Shown: piece after piece, positions 29,406-38,266 of the stretch
Layout of the letters: each line of letters begins with the position of its first letter
How positions within the stretch are numbered: the stretch's first letter is position 1
Assembly: GCF_003148825.1 (NCBI RefSeq)
Contig: NZ_QGGZ01000003.1
Coordinates: 672,999 to 736,998, forward strand
Direction of reading: 5' to 3'
Origin: Streptomyces sp. CG 926
GTDB taxonomy: Bacteria > Actinomycetota > Actinomycetes > Streptomycetales > Streptomycetaceae
Length of the DNA: 64,000 nucleotides
Notes under the pieces: model-generated
Databases searched by the model: none
What the model saw: the letters and a program-made list of their open reading frames with translations, nothing else
What the model was told of the DNA's origin: nothing
Translations under genes and position numbers: made by a program

Positions 29406-32400
29406 TCACGGAGCCGCCGCGTCCACCGCCTTCACGATGCGCTTGTCGGAGATCGGGTACGCCGTCCCGAGCGCGTGCGCGAAGTAACTGACGCGCAGTT
29501 CCTCGATCATCCAGCGGATGTCGGTGACCGTGGACGGGACCGGCCGTCCCTTCGGCAACTGCTCCAGCAGCCAGGCGTACTCGTCCTGCATCTCGTGGAC
29601 CTTCTCCATGCGCGTGGTGTCGCGCTGGACGCCCGTCGGCATCTGCTGGAGCCGCCGGTCCGCCGCCACCAGGTAGCGCATCAGGTCCGGCAGCCGGCGC
29701 AGCCCCGTTAGCGTCACGAAGCCCGCCGGCATGAGGGCCGCCAGCTGCGTCTTGACGTCCTGGATGTTCGCGACCAGGGCCAGGCTGCCCGTGGCCTTCA
29801 GCCGGCGCTCACAGGCCTGCCAGGCGGCCAGCACCTGCTGCACCTGGCTCACGGTGCGCACGGTCGTGTCCACCAGGTCGGCGCGGACGGCCTCGTAGAG
29901 CTTCCGGAAGCCCGCCTCGTCCCACGCCGGGCCCCCGTGGTCGGCGATCAGCTTGTCGGTCGCCGCGGTCGCGCAGTCGTCGAAGAGCGCCTGGATGGAG
30001 CCGTGCGGGTTCCTGGACAGGGCCAGCTTCTGCTGGTTGCTCAGGTGGTCCGAGGCGAACTTCGCCGGGTTCACCGGGATGTTCAGCAGGATCAGCCGCC
30101 GGGTGCCCAGCCACATCGCCCGCTGCTGCTCGGCCTCGGTGTCGAAGAGCCGGACCGAGACGGCCTGGCCCTCGTCCACCAGCGCCGGGTAGGCCTTGAC
30201 CGGCTGGCCCGCGCGCCGGGTCTCGAAGACCTTCGTCAGCGAGCCGATCGTCCAGTCCGTCAGCCCGGTGCGTTCCACGGACTCCCCGCCCGCCCGCTCG
30301 GCGGTGGCCGCGGCGGCCTTGGACAGGGCCTGGCGGGCCTTCGGCTTCAGGCGCAGCCGCAGGGCCTCCAGGTCCTTGTCCTCGGCGAGGTTCTTGCGGC
30401 GCTCGTCGACGATCCGGAAGGTGATCTTCAGGTGGTCCGGGATCCGGCCGAGGTCGAAGTCCTCGGCCGAGACCGGGACCCCGACCATCCGCTGGAGCTC
30501 GCGGGCGAGGGTGACCGGCAGCGGCTCCTGCAGGGGCACCGCCGTGTCCAGGAAGCGGCCGGCGTAGTTCGGAGCGGGTACGTAGTGCCGGCGGATCGGC
30601 TTCGGCAGCGAGCGGATCAGCTCGGTGACGACCTCCTCGCGCAGGCCCGGGATCTGCCAGTCGAAGCCCTCGTCGGTGACCTGGTTCAGCACCTGGAGCG
30701 GGATGTGGACGGTCACGCCGTCGGCGTCCGCGCCCGGCTCGAACTGGTAGGTCACCCGGAACTTCAGCTGACCCTGGCGCCAGGAGTCCGGGTAGTCGGC
30801 CTTGGTGACCCCGGCCGCCTTCTCGGTCAGCAGCATCTCGCGCTCGAAGTCGAGGAGTTCGGGCTCCTCGCGCTTCTTGTGCTTCCACCACGAGTCGAAG
30901 TGCGCCCCCGAGACCACATGGGCGGGGATCTTCTGGTCGTAGAAGTCGAAGAGCGTCTCGTCGTCGACCACGATGTCGCGGCGCCGGGCCCGGTTCTCCA
31001 GCTCCTCCACCTCGGTGAGGAGCTTGCGGTTGTCGGCGTAGAACTTGTGGTGGGTCCGCCAGTCGCCCTCGACGAGAGCGTTGCGGATGAACAGCTCGCG
31101 CGAGACCTCGGCGTCGATCCGACCGTAGTTGATCTTCCGCTGGGCCACGATCGGTACGCCGTACAGCGTGACCTTCTCGTACGCCATCACGGCCGCCTGG
31201 TCCTTCTCCCAGTGCGGCTCGCTGTACGTGCGCTTGACCAGGTGCTGCGCCAGCGGCTCCACCCACTCGGGCTCCACCTTGGCGTTCACCCGGGCCCACA
31301 GCCGCGAGGTCTCCACCAGCTCGGCGGACATCACGAACTTGGGCTGCTTCTTGAAGAGCGAGGAGCCCGGGAAGATCGCGAACTTGGCCGACCGCGCGCC
31401 CAGGTACTCGTTCTTGTCCGTGTCCTTGAGCCCGATGTGCGAGAGCAGACCCGCCAGCAGCGAGACATGGACGACCTGCTCGGGGGCGTCGGCCTCGTTG
31501 ACGTGGATGCCCATGCCCTTGGCGACCGTGCGCAGCTGGGAGTAGATGTCCTGCCACTCGCGGATCCGCAGGAAGTTGAGGTACTCCTGCTTGCACATCC
31601 GGCGGAACGAGGACGAGCCGCGCTCCTTCTGCTGCTCGCGCACGTAGCGCCACATGTTCAGGAACGAGAGGAAGTCGCTGGTCTCGTCCTTGAAGCGGGC
31701 GTGGTTCTGGTCGGCCTGGGTCTGCTTGTCCGAGGGCCGCTCGCGCGGGTCCTGGATGGACAGGGCCGCCGCGATGACCATGACCTCGCGGACGCAGTTG
31801 TTCTTGTCGGCCTCGATGACCATGCGGGCCAGCCGCGGGTCCACGGGGAGCTGCGAGAGCTGGCGGCCCATCTGGGTGAGCCGCCGCGTCGGATCCTTCT
31901 CGGTCGGGTCCAGCGCGCCGAGTTCCTGGAGCAGCTGCACGCCGTCGCGGATGTTGCGGTGGTCCGGCGGGTCGATGAAGGGGAACTTCTCGATCTCGCC
32001 GAGGCCGGCCGCGGTCATCTGGAGGATGACGGAGGCCAGGTTCGTCCGCAGGATCTCGGCGTCGGTGAACTCGGGACGGGCGTCGAAGTCGTCCTCGGAG
32101 TACAGCCGGATGCAGATGCCGTCGCTGGTACGGCCGCAGCGGCCCTTGCGCTGGTTGGCGCTGGCCTGCGAGATCCGCTCGATCGGCAGCCGCTGGACCT
32201 TGGTGCGGTGGCTGTAGCGGGAGATCCGGGCGGTGCCCGGGTCGATCACGTACTTGATGCCGGGGACGGTCAGCGAGGTCTCGGCGACGTTGGTCGCGAG
32301 GACGATCCGGCGCCCGGTGTGCTGCTGGAAGACGCGGTGCTGCTCGGCGTGCGAGAGGCGTGCGTAGAGGGGAAGGACCTCGGTGAAGCGCAGGTTCCGT

Positions 32401-33329
32401 TTGTTCAGGGCGTCCGCGGTGTCGCGGATCTCCCGCTCGCCGGAGAGGAAGACCAGGATGTCGCCCGGACCCTCCGCCTGGAGCTCGTCCACGGCCTCGC
32501 AGATCGCGGTGATCTGGTCCCGGTCGCTGTCGTCGCCCTCCTCCTCCAGGAGTGGGCGGTAGCGCACCTCCACCGGATACGTCCGGCCGCTGACCTCGAC
32601 GATCGGCGCGTCCCCGAAATGCCGGGAGAACCGCTCCGGGTCGATGGTCGCCGAGGTGATCACGACCTTGAGGTCGGGGCGCTTGGGCAGCAGCGTGGCC
32701 AGATAGCCCAGCAGGAAGTCGATGTTCAGCGACCGCTCGTGGGCCTCGTCGATGATGATCGTGTCGTAGGCGCGCAGCTCGCGGTCCGTCTGGATCTCGG
32801 CGAGCAGGATGCCGTCCGTCATCAGCTTCACGAAGGTCGCGTCCTGGTCCACCTGGTCGGTGAAGCGGACCTTCCAGCCGACGGTCTGGCCGATCTCGGA
32901 CTTCAGCTCCTCGGCGATCCGCTCCGCGACCGTGCGGGCGGCGATCCGGCGGGGCTGGGTGTGCCCGATCATGCCCCGGACGCCGCGGCCCAGCTCCATA
33001 CAGATCTTGGGGATCTGCGTGGTCTTGCCGGACCCGGTCTCGCCCGCGACGATCACGACCTGGTGGTCGCGTATCGCCTCGGCGATCTCGTCCTTCTTCT
33101 GGCTGACGGGCAGGTTCTCGGGATACGTGACCTCCGGCATCCGCGAGGCGCGGCCGGCCAGACGCGCGGCGGCCTTGGTGGCCTCCGCGGCGATCTCGTC
33201 GAGCACGGCCTGCTTGGCCTCGGGCTTGCGGATACGGCGGGCGCCTTCGAGGCGGCGGCCGAGGCGGTGCGCGTCACGGAGGGAGATCTCACCGAGAAGC
33301 GTCTGCAGGGCGGCGAAGGAAGTAGACAT
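29406..33329 (-). CDS. hrpA: ATP-dependent RNA helicase HrpA
   Basis: The 1307-residue DEAH/RHA helicase has Walker A GETGSGKT (96-103), DEAH at 194-197 (IIIDEAHERS), SAT, and motif VI QRKGRCGRTSDG (~425). Helicase-associated HA2 and OB domains follow (~470-650), then the long HrpA-specific C-terminal DUF3418 part (~700-1300). Length is normal for the family. HrpA unwinds RNA and, in E. coli, rescues stalled ribosomes. The terminal M is followed by STSFAALQTLLGEISLRDA. It is a single gene, with tRNA-Asp downstream on the same strand. Confidence 0.95.
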   Translation of the reverse strand: MSTSFAALQTLLGEISLRDAHRLGRRLEGARRIRKPEAKQAVLDEIAAEATKAAARLAGRASRMPEVTYPENLPVSQKKDEIAEAIRDHQVVIVAGETGSGKTTQIPKICMELGRGVRGMIGHTQPRRIAARTVAERIAEELKSEIGQTVGWKVRFTDQVDQDATFVKLMTDGILLAEIQTDRELRAYDTIIIDEAHERSLNIDFLLGYLATLLPKRPDLKVVITSATIDPERFSRHFGDAPIVEVSGRTYPVEVRYRPLLEEEGDDSDRDQITAICEAVDELQAEGPGDILVFLSGEREIRDTADALNKRNLRFTEVLPLYARLSHAEQHRVFQQHTGRRIVLATNVAETSLTVPGIKYVIDPGTARISRYSHRTKVQRLPIERISQASANQRKGRCGRTSDGICIRLYSEDDFDARPEFTDAEILRTNLASVILQMTAAGLGEIEKFPFIDPPDHRNIRDGVQLLQELGALDPTEKDPTRRLTQMGRQLSQLPVDPRLARMVIEADKNNCVREVMVIAAALSIQDPRERPSDKQTQADQNHARFKDETSDFLSFLNMWRYVREQQKERGSSSFRRMCKQEYLNFLRIREWQDIYSQLRTVAKGMGIHVNEADAPEQVVHVSLLAGLLSHIGLKDTDKNEYLGARSAKFAIFPGSSLFKKQPKFVMSAELVETSRLWARVNAKVEPEWVEPLAQHLVKRTYSEPHWEKDQAAVMAYEKVTLYGVPIVAQRKINYGRIDAEVSRELFIRNALVEGDWRTHHKFYADNRKLLTEVEELENRARRRDIVVDDETLFDFYDQKIPAHVVSGAHFDSWWKHKKREEPELLDFEREMLLTEKAAGVTKADYPDSWRQGQLKFRVTYQFEPGADADGVTVHIPLQVLNQVTDEGFDWQIPGLREEVVTELIRSLPKPIRRHYVPAPNYAGRFLDTAVPLQEPLPVTLARELQRMVGVPVSAEDFDLGRIPDHLKITFRIVDERRKNLAEDKDLEALRLRLKPKARQALSKAAAATAERAGGESVERTGLTDWTIGSLTKVFETRRAGQPVKAYPALVDEGQAVSVRLFDTEAEQQRAMWLGTRRLILLNIPVNPAKFASDHLSNQQKLALSRNPHGSIQALFDDCATAATDKLIADHGGPAWDEAGFRKLYEAVRADLVDTTVRTVSQVQQVLAAWQACERRLKATGSLALVANIQDVKTQLAALMPAGFVTLTGLRRLPDLMRYLVAADRRLQQMPTGVQRDTTRMEKVHEMQDEYAWLLEQLPKGRPVPSTVTDIRWMIEELRVSYFAHALGTAYPISDKRIVKAVDAAAP

Positions 33330-33419
33330 ACCTGATCGAGGATCTCACCTGGGCCCTCCGGGTGGCGAACGCATTTGTCGGGTGGACCCGTACCATTTCG
33401 GGACGAGTCCGTCGGCCGT

Positions 33420-33860
33420 ATGTATGAGAGGCAGCCCACCTTGTCCCGCCCCCGCCTGTTCGGCTGCGCCGTGCTCGCGGTACTGGCGCTCCTCATGGGC
33501 TGCCGGGCCGTCGCGGCGGCGGACACCCAGGTCCACCCGCCCCGGGCCGGGACGAAGGCTCAGGTCGGGACGAAGCCTCAGGTCGGTGCATCCGTCCAGG
33601 CCGGGACGACGGCCTCGGCGGGGTCGGGCGCGTCCGGGTCCACCGACACCGGTGGGCCCGCCTGTGCGCCGGCGGCCCCCCAGCGTGACGGTACGCCCGC
33701 CGTCCCCGCGCGGGCCTGGGGCGAGCACGCCCAGGTCCCGCTCGGCCGGGCGGCGCCCGAGGAGACGAGCCCGCCCGCGGCCGTGCCCGTACACACCCTC
33801 GTACGCGGCCCCGAGCGCCCGGCGCCCGATCGGCTGGAGCTGTGCGTGATGCGGGTCTAG
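33420..33860 (+). CDS. Small secreted or lipid-anchored protein, unknown
   Basis: The ~146-residue protein has an N-terminal signal (RPRLFGCAVLAVLALLMGCRAVAAADT). LLMGC could be a lipobox and AVAAA a signal peptidase I site. The rest is a low-complexity Ala/Gly/Thr/Pro linker and a short tail with two Cys residues. ATG 33420 is used; TTG 33441, preceded by GAGAGG, is an attractive alternative that would start at the signal peptide. It lies 54 bases upstream of the DsbA-like gene and could be its cargo. No family is recognised. Confidence 0.6.
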   Translation: MYERQPTLSRPRLFGCAVLAVLALLMGCRAVAAADTQVHPPRAGTKAQVGTKPQVGASVQAGTTASAGSGASGSTDTGGPACAPAAPQRDGTPAVPARAWGEHAQVPLGRAAPEETSPPAAVPVHTLVRGPERPAPDRLELCVMRV

Positions 33861-33914
33861 AGGAACCGGTCCCCCTCGGTCCCGTCCCACCACCCGCAGA
33901 ACCGGAGCACCCGT

Positions 33915-34655
33915 ATGCCCTCGTCCAAGAAGTCCACCAAGAAGTCCTCCACCAAGCCCCTGCTGATCTCCGCCGGGGTGGCCCTCGCCGCGATCACCCT
34001 CGGGCTCGTCTCCTGGCAGGCCACCTCCCCCAACGGGGCCGGCTCGGCCGGCGCCGGCTCCGGCGCAGTGGCCGCGCCCAGGACGGACCCGGCCGCCGAG
34101 CTCAAGGCACTGGCCCGCCGCGAGTCCGGCGACAAGCTCGCCGTCGGCCGCGCCGACGCGCCCGTCGTGCTCATCGAGTACTCCGACTTCAAGTGTGGCT
34201 ACTGCGGCAAGTTCGCCCGGGACACCGAGCCCGAACTGGTGAAGAAGTACGTGGCGGACGGCACCCTGCGCATCGAATGGCGCAACTTCCCGATCTTCGG
34301 AGCCGAGTCCGAGGCCGCCGCCAAGGCGGCCTGGGCGGCCGGGCAGCAGGACCGTTTCGACGCCTTCCACGCGGCGGCCTACGCCGGCGGCTCGAAGGAG
34401 AAGGGCTTCGCCGAGTCCCGGCTCGTGGAGCTGGCCCGCGAGGCCGCAGTCCCCGACCTGGAGCGCTTCAAGGCGGACATGGCCGGCGAGCAGGCCGCGG
34501 CCGCCCTGCAGAAGGACCAGGAGGAGGGCTACCGCATCGGCGTCACCTCCACCCCTTCCTTCCTGCTGAACGGCAGGCCCATCGCCGGCGCCCAGCCGCT
34601 CGACACCTTCACGGCCGCCATCGCCAAGGCGAAGGCCGAGGCGGCGAAGCAGTGA
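33915..34655 (+). CDS. Membrane-anchored DsbA-like thiol oxidoreductase
   Basis: The 246-residue protein has an N-terminal anchor (~15-33) and an extracytoplasmic thioredoxin-fold domain with active site C94-G-Y-C97 (EYSDFKCGYCGKFA). The cis-proline loop is TSTPSFLLNG (~205). This is the DsbA/thioredoxin_4 type used in Gram-positive bacteria to form or isomerise disulfides in exported proteins. The next gene, a CcdA-like membrane electron carrier, overlaps its stop by four bases (GTGA). This argues that the pair works as one thiol-redox module. Confidence 0.92.
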   Translation: MPSSKKSTKKSSTKPLLISAGVALAAITLGLVSWQATSPNGAGSAGAGSGAVAAPRTDPAAELKALARRESGDKLAVGRADAPVVLIEYSDFKCGYCGKFARDTEPELVKKYVADGTLRIEWRNFPIFGAESEAAAKAAWAAGQQDRFDAFHAAAYAGGSKEKGFAESRLVELAREAAVPDLERFKADMAGEQAAAALQKDQEEGYRIGVTSTPSFLLNGRPIAGAQPLDTFTAAIAKAKAEAAKQ

Positions 34656-35515
34656 CCGACATCGGATATCTGGCCGCCCTGCTGGGCGGCCTCCTCGCGC
34701 TGCTCAGCCCGTGCAGCGCGCTGCTGCTGCCGGCCTTCTTCGCGTACTCCATCGACTCCACCTCGCGGCTCCTGGCGCGCACCGGGATCTTCTACGCGGG
34801 CCTCGCGAGCACCCTCGTACCGCTCGGGGCGGCCGGCTCGTACGCCGGGCGGTTCTTCCACAGCAACCGCGACCAGCTCGTACTGGCCGGCGGCTGGCTG
34901 ATCATCGCGCTCGGCCTCGCACAGATCCTGGGCCTCGGTTTCGCCCCGAAGCGGATCTCGGAGCTGTCGGGCCGGATCCGGCCGACCACCGCCCTGTCGG
35001 TGTACGCGCTCGGCGCGGTCTACGGCCTGGCCGGCTTCTGCGCCGGCCCGATCCTGGGCAGCGTGCTGACGGTCGCGGCGGTCAGCGGCAGCCCCGTCTA
35101 CGGCGGGGTGCTGCTCGCCGTCTACGCCTTGGGGATGGCCGTGCCGTTGTTCGTACTGGCCCTGCTGTGGGAGCGGTTCGACCTGGGCAGGCGGCGCTGG
35201 CTGCGCGGGCGGGCCCTGCGTGTCGGCCGCTTCGAGCTGCACACCACCTCGCTGCTGTCCGGGCTGTTCTTCATCACCCTGGGCGTGCTGTTCCTCGTCT
35301 ACGAGGGGGCGAGCGCGCTGCCGGGCCTGCTGGACGTGGACGACTCGTTCGCGGTGGAGCAGTGGGTCGGCTCGCTGGCGGACGCGGTCCCGGACGGGGC
35401 GCTGCTGGGCCTGGTCGCCGCCGGGGCTGCGGCGGTCGGCGTCGTGCAGTGGCGGCGCCGGGAGCGCACGGCGGCAGCCGGCACGGGAGAGGCCGAAGGA
35501 GCCGAGGGGGAGTAA
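34652..35515 (+). CDS. CcdA-type membrane thiol-disulfide carrier
   Basis: The 287-residue membrane protein has about six helices. The reactive cysteines are in LLSPCSALLLPA (helix 1) and GLAGFCAGPILG (helix 4), as in CcdA/DsbD. CcdA passes electrons from cytoplasmic thioredoxin to external thiol proteins such as cytochrome c maturation factors or, here, the DsbA-like partner. The start is GTG 34652, overlapping the partner's stop. The C-terminal ~40 residues add a further membrane segment and a charged tail. Confidence 0.92.
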   Translation: MTDIGYLAALLGGLLALLSPCSALLLPAFFAYSIDSTSRLLARTGIFYAGLASTLVPLGAAGSYAGRFFHSNRDQLVLAGGWLIIALGLAQILGLGFAPKRISELSGRIRPTTALSVYALGAVYGLAGFCAGPILGSVLTVAAVSGSPVYGGVLLAVYALGMAVPLFVLALLWERFDLGRRRWLRGRALRVGRFELHTTSLLSGLFFITLGVLFLVYEGASALPGLLDVDDSFAVEQWVGSLADAVPDGALLGLVAAGAAAVGVVQWRRRERTAAAGTGEAEGAEGE

Positions 35516-35518
35516 CCA

Positions 35519-35550
35519 CAGAAGGCCCCGTCCGATGGACGGGGCCTTCT
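35519..35550. terminator. Terminator between ccdA-like gene and tRNA-Phe
   Basis: AGAAGGCCCCGTCC-GAT-GGACGGGGCCTTCT is perfect and followed by T's on the plus side. It serves both the ccdA-like gene and the minus-strand tRNA cluster. Confidence 0.88.
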
Positions 35551-35553
35551 TGA

Positions 35554-35630
35554 TGGTGGCTGGGGCCGGGGTCGAACCGGCGACCTATCGCTTTTCAGGC
35601 GATCGCTCGTACCAACTGAGCTACCCAGCC
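35554..35630 (-). tRNA. tRNA-Phe (GAA)
   Basis: Minus-strand acceptor GGCTGGG/CCCAGCC with discriminator A and encoded CCA (35554-35556). The anticodon stem ATCGC/GCGAT and loop CTGAAAA give GAA. It is the last of a Glu-Asp-Phe tRNA cluster in transcription order. Confidence 0.95.
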
Positions 35631-35652
35631 ACGAAACCGTTTCCGGCTTCAG

Positions 35653-35726
35653 CGATCCTGACGGGACTTGAACCCGCGACCTCCACCTTGACAGGGTGGC
35701 GAGCTAACCAACTGCTCCACAGGACC
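35653..35726 (-). tRNA. tRNA-Asp (GUC), copy 2
   Basis: The 74-nt sequence is identical to copy 1 at 29251-29324 except that acceptor pair 3:70 is U-A instead of A-U (GGTCCTG/CAGGATC). Anticodon GTC, discriminator G, no encoded CCA. Confidence 0.95.
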
Positions 35727-35765
35727 TTGCAGTGTGCGAGAACAAGTCTTGCACACGGTAATGCG

Positions 35766-35838
35766 TACCCCCAACGGGATTCGAACCCGTGCTACCGCCT
35801 TGAAAGGGCGGCGTCCTGGGCCACTAGACGATGAGGGC
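35766..35838 (-). tRNA. tRNA-Glu (UUC)
   Basis: A 73-nt minus-strand tRNA with anticodon stem CCGCC/GGCGG, loop CTTTCAA giving TTC, and T-loop TTCGAAT. The acceptor GCCCTCA/TGGGGGT needs G-U pairs at 1:72 and 5:68. It is first in the Glu-Asp-Phe cluster. Confidence 0.93.
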
Positions 35839-35941
35839 TAAAGGCCCGCCGGGCACTTCTCAGCGCGTCGGGGACGTGAGAAGCATATGGGATCCGGGGA
35901 GCTATCGCCAAAACGGTTTCCCCCGGAGCGACAATGGCCGG

Positions 35942-36292
35942 GTGCTGGAGATGACGCGCGAGGAGTTCGAAGAGCTCGTCGCAGAGGCCCTGGACCGGAT
36001 TCCGCCGGAGCTGACGCGGCTGATGGACAACGTGGCGGTGTTCGTCGAGGACGAACCACCCGCCGACGACCCCGAGCTGCTCGGTCTGTACGAGGGAACT
36101 CCGCTGACGGACCGCGGCGAGTGGTACGCCGGGGTGCTGCCGGACCGGATCACCATCTACCGCAATCCCACGTTGCGCATGTGCGAGGACCGGGAGAGCG
36201 TGGTCGCGGAGACGGAGGTCACCGTGGTGCACGAGATCGCCCATCACTTCGGGATCGACGACGACCGGCTGCACGCGCTGGGCTACGGGTGA
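35942..36292 (+). CDS. Minimal zincin-type metallopeptidase-like protein
   Basis: The 116-residue protein carries a zinc-binding motif [19 protein letters not shown] near its C-terminus (HExxHxxGI with a downstream Asp), typical of the small COG3824-type zincins. The N-terminal half is [31 protein letters not shown]. The start is GTG 35942, with GGAG upstream; ATG 35951 is possible. Its stop overlaps the start of the first fluoride-channel gene (GTGA). Peptidase activity is presumed from the motif, not shown. Confidence 0.88.
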   Translation: MLEMTREEFEELVAEALDRIPPELTRLMDNVAVFVEDEPPADDPELLGLYEGTPLTDRGEWYAGVLPDRITIYRNPTLRMCEDRESVVAETEVTVVHEIAHHFGIDDDRLHALGYG

Positions 36293-36927
36293 CCGGGCCG
36301 GCTCGGGATCCGGGTCAGGGCCCGGGTCGGGATCCGGGTCGGGATCCGGCATGGTCACCCGGTCCGGGGCCGGTTCCCGGTGACGGGGCGGGACGGGCGG
36401 CGGATGTCGCGGAGGCGATCGATCCGGACGTCGACCTGCACGTACCCGCGCAGCGCGCCGAACCGCAGGGCCGGGTGCTCGCGGCGGTGGCGGCGGGCGG
36501 CGCGGCCGGAGGGGCGGCGCGGTACGGGATCTCCCTGCTGTGGCCGGCCGGGCCCGGGGCCTTCCCGTGGGCGACCCTGTGGATCAACGCCTCCGGAAGC
36601 GCGCTGATCGGCGTCCTCATGGTGTGCATCGGCGAGGGCGGCCGGACGACACCGCATCCGCTGCTGAGGCCCTTCGTCGGGGTCGGCGTGCTCGGCGGCT
36701 TCACCACCTTCTCCACCTACGCGGTCGACTTCTCGCGGCTCCTGGACGCGGGGGAGACCGGGACCGCCTTGGCCTACGGCGGGCTCACGGTGGTGGCGGC
36801 GCTCGGCGCGGTGTGGGCGGCGGCCTCGGCGACCCGGCTCGCGCTGCGCGGGCGCGGCCCCGGGCCCGGCCCCGGACCTGGTCCCGGACCCAGGCCCGGC
36901 CCCGGCTCCGGGCGGGCTCCGCGGTGA
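36289..36927 (+). CDS. crcB: Fluoride channel subunit FluC/CrcB, first copy
   Basis: The 212-residue membrane protein has the FluC core from ~65: [13 protein letters not shown], the [14 protein letters not shown] helix with the channel Asn, and the signature [17 protein letters not shown] (~140). It exports toxic fluoride as part of a dual-topology dimer. Unusual are the ends: an N-terminal Gly/Asp/Pro-rich extension encoded by 12-bp repeats, and a C-terminal tail of alternating Gly-Pro. The start GTG 36289 overlaps the zincin stop, and the stop overlaps the second copy. Confidence 0.92.
   Translation: MTGPARDPGQGPGRDPGRDPAWSPGPGPVPGDGAGRAADVAEAIDPDVDLHVPAQRAEPQGRVLAAVAAGGAAGGAARYGISLLWPAGPGAFPWATLWINASGSALIGVLMVCIGEGGRTTPHPLLRPFVGVGVLGGFTTFSTYAVDFSRLLDAGETGTALAYGGLTVVAALGAVWAAASATRLALRGRGPGPGPGPGPGPRPGPGSGRAPR
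36305..36352 (+). repeat. 12-bp tandem repeat in the crcB N-terminus
   Basis: GGGATCCGGGTC occurs at 36305 and 36329, with variants at 36317 and 36341. The four units are in register with the reading frame and encode Arg-Asp-Pro-Gly-type tetrapeptides. Confidence 0.75.
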
Positions 36928-37316
36928 ACTGGCTGCTCGTGGTGGCGGGCGCGGCCGTCGGCGCGCCGCTGCGCTACCTGCTGGACCGCGCGGTGCAGAC
37001 GCGGACGGTCGGCCCGGACGGTTCGGACGCCCTCTTCCCCTGGGGCACCTTCGTGGTCAACGCGACCGCCTGCCTGGTGCTCGGGTCGCTGGCCGGGGCG
37101 GCGCTGGCGGGGGCCGCCTCCTCGCGGCTCCAGTTGCTGCTCGGGGCCGGGCTGTGCGGGGCGCTCAGCACGTACTCGACGTTCTCGTACGAGACGCTGC
37201 GGCTGGCCGAGCGCGGCCGGGGGTTCCTGGCCGCGGCGAACGTCGTGATGTCGGTGCTGGTCGGGCTGGGCGCGGTGCACCTCGGCTCGCAGGTGGCGCG
37301 GCAACTCCTCGGCTGA
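36924..37316 (+). CDS. crcB: Fluoride channel subunit FluC/CrcB, second copy
   Basis: The 130-residue protein has four membrane segments. It shows [31 protein letters not shown] (channel Asn) and [15 protein letters not shown] (~78). The start is GTG 36924, overlapping the first copy's stop. Two adjacent unequal copies are usual in Gram-positive genomes and probably form a heterodimer of opposite topology. Confidence 0.93.
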   Translation: MNWLLVVAGAAVGAPLRYLLDRAVQTRTVGPDGSDALFPWGTFVVNATACLVLGSLAGAALAGAASSRLQLLLGAGLCGALSTYSTFSYETLRLAERGRGFLAAANVVMSVLVGLGAVHLGSQVARQLLG

Positions 37317-37436
37317 GGGTTGCCGAGGATCGGGCCGGGGGTTGGGCCGAGGGCGTGTCCCTTGCGGGTCAAAGGGAGTTGGGCACATTGACCCGCTCAT
37401 GCGGAAAGTTCACCCACAGGCTCCGGAGGTGCCCCC

Positions 37437-37988
37437 GTGCGCCAGTTGTCCGCTTCCCTCCGACTGGCCGTCACCGCGCTCGCGGTCGCGGCGACGGCCG
37501 GCTGCATGAGCGTCGGTGAGGACGCGGCGAAGCCCGGGCCCGCCGCTTCGGGGGACCGCCGCAGCGGCGCCGAGGCGGGTGCGGGGACCGTCTCGGGGCG
37601 GGGCTCCGGAGTCCACGGCAACGGGCACGGCACGAAGGACGGTGCCGGGAGCCAGGGCAGGTCCAAGGAGGACGGCAAGGCCTCCGGCGCGACCGGGGCC
37701 TCACCGAGCGAGGGCGCGCCGAGCGGGCGTCCGGGGGTGCCCGCGCCGTCGGCCGGGCCGGGCGGCGGCGCCGGCGGGCAGGGCCCGCAGGAACCCACCA
37801 CGGGCGGATCGAACGGTTCGAGCGGTTCGGGTGGATCCGGCGGCGGCCCGGGCGGATCCGCCGGTGGGCAGCAGTCGGCCGGCCCGACCCCGGCGCCGCC
37901 GGCCACCACTCCCCCTGTGACGGAACCCACGTCGGCGCCGCCGAGTCCGCAGCCGGAGCCGACCACCGCGCCGGCCCCCGAGCTCTAG
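37437..37988 (+). CDS. Low-complexity lipoprotein, unknown function
   Basis: The 183-residue protein starts at GTG 37437 after GGAGG. The signal RQLSASLRLAVTALAVAATAGC has lipobox ATAGC (Cys ~22). The mature part is almost entirely Gly/Ser/Pro/Ala/Thr, with GGSNGSSGSGGSGG-type runs and a Thr/Pro tail. This looks like a surface-exposed flexible or wall-spanning segment. No domain is recognised. Confidence 0.72.
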   Translation: MRQLSASLRLAVTALAVAATAGCMSVGEDAAKPGPAASGDRRSGAEAGAGTVSGRGSGVHGNGHGTKDGAGSQGRSKEDGKASGATGASPSEGAPSGRPGVPAPSAGPGGGAGGQGPQEPTTGGSNGSSGSGGSGGGPGGSAGGQQSAGPTPAPPATTPPVTEPTSAPPSPQPEPTTAPAPEL

Positions 37989-38082
37989 GCCCGGCGGGCG
38001 GTCGGCCGGGCCTGACCGGGCTCGGCCCGGTGCCCACCCTCGGGGAGTCTTCGCAGGTCAGAGGTCTATTGGGTGGAGCGAC

Positions 38083-38112
38083 TTGCCAGACCCCGGGGAG
38101 GGTGCGTATGGT
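38083..38112 (+). promoter_or_regulatory. Candidate promoter for the DEAD-box helicase
   Basis: TTGCCA (38083-38088) and TATGGT (38107-38112) are 18 bases apart. This would give a 5' leader of about 150 bases before ATG 38267, a length often used for cold or structure-dependent control in DEAD-box genes. No known riboswitch is recognised in the leader. Confidence 0.45.
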
Positions 38113-38266
38113 TATAGATCGTTTGATCCCATTGCCCGGCGCCGAATCCGAAGAGCGCCGTGTGGCGCGTACTCTCCCTAGCCGTGGCTGACCGCATTGA
38201 GGCGGTCGATTTGCGATTCACGGAGTTTGGGCGCGTGCCGAGACTCCGGAAGGTTTCGCATTTCGC

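Noticed and set aside
29937..33335. 1132-codon plus-strand open frame opposite hrpA
   Set aside because: It is a shadow frame produced by GC-rich codon bias. The minus strand carries the complete HrpA domain set.
33053..33526. Minus-strand open frame upstream of hrpA
   Set aside because: It overlaps the hrpA N-terminus in another frame and has shadow-like Arg/Pro/Ser composition.
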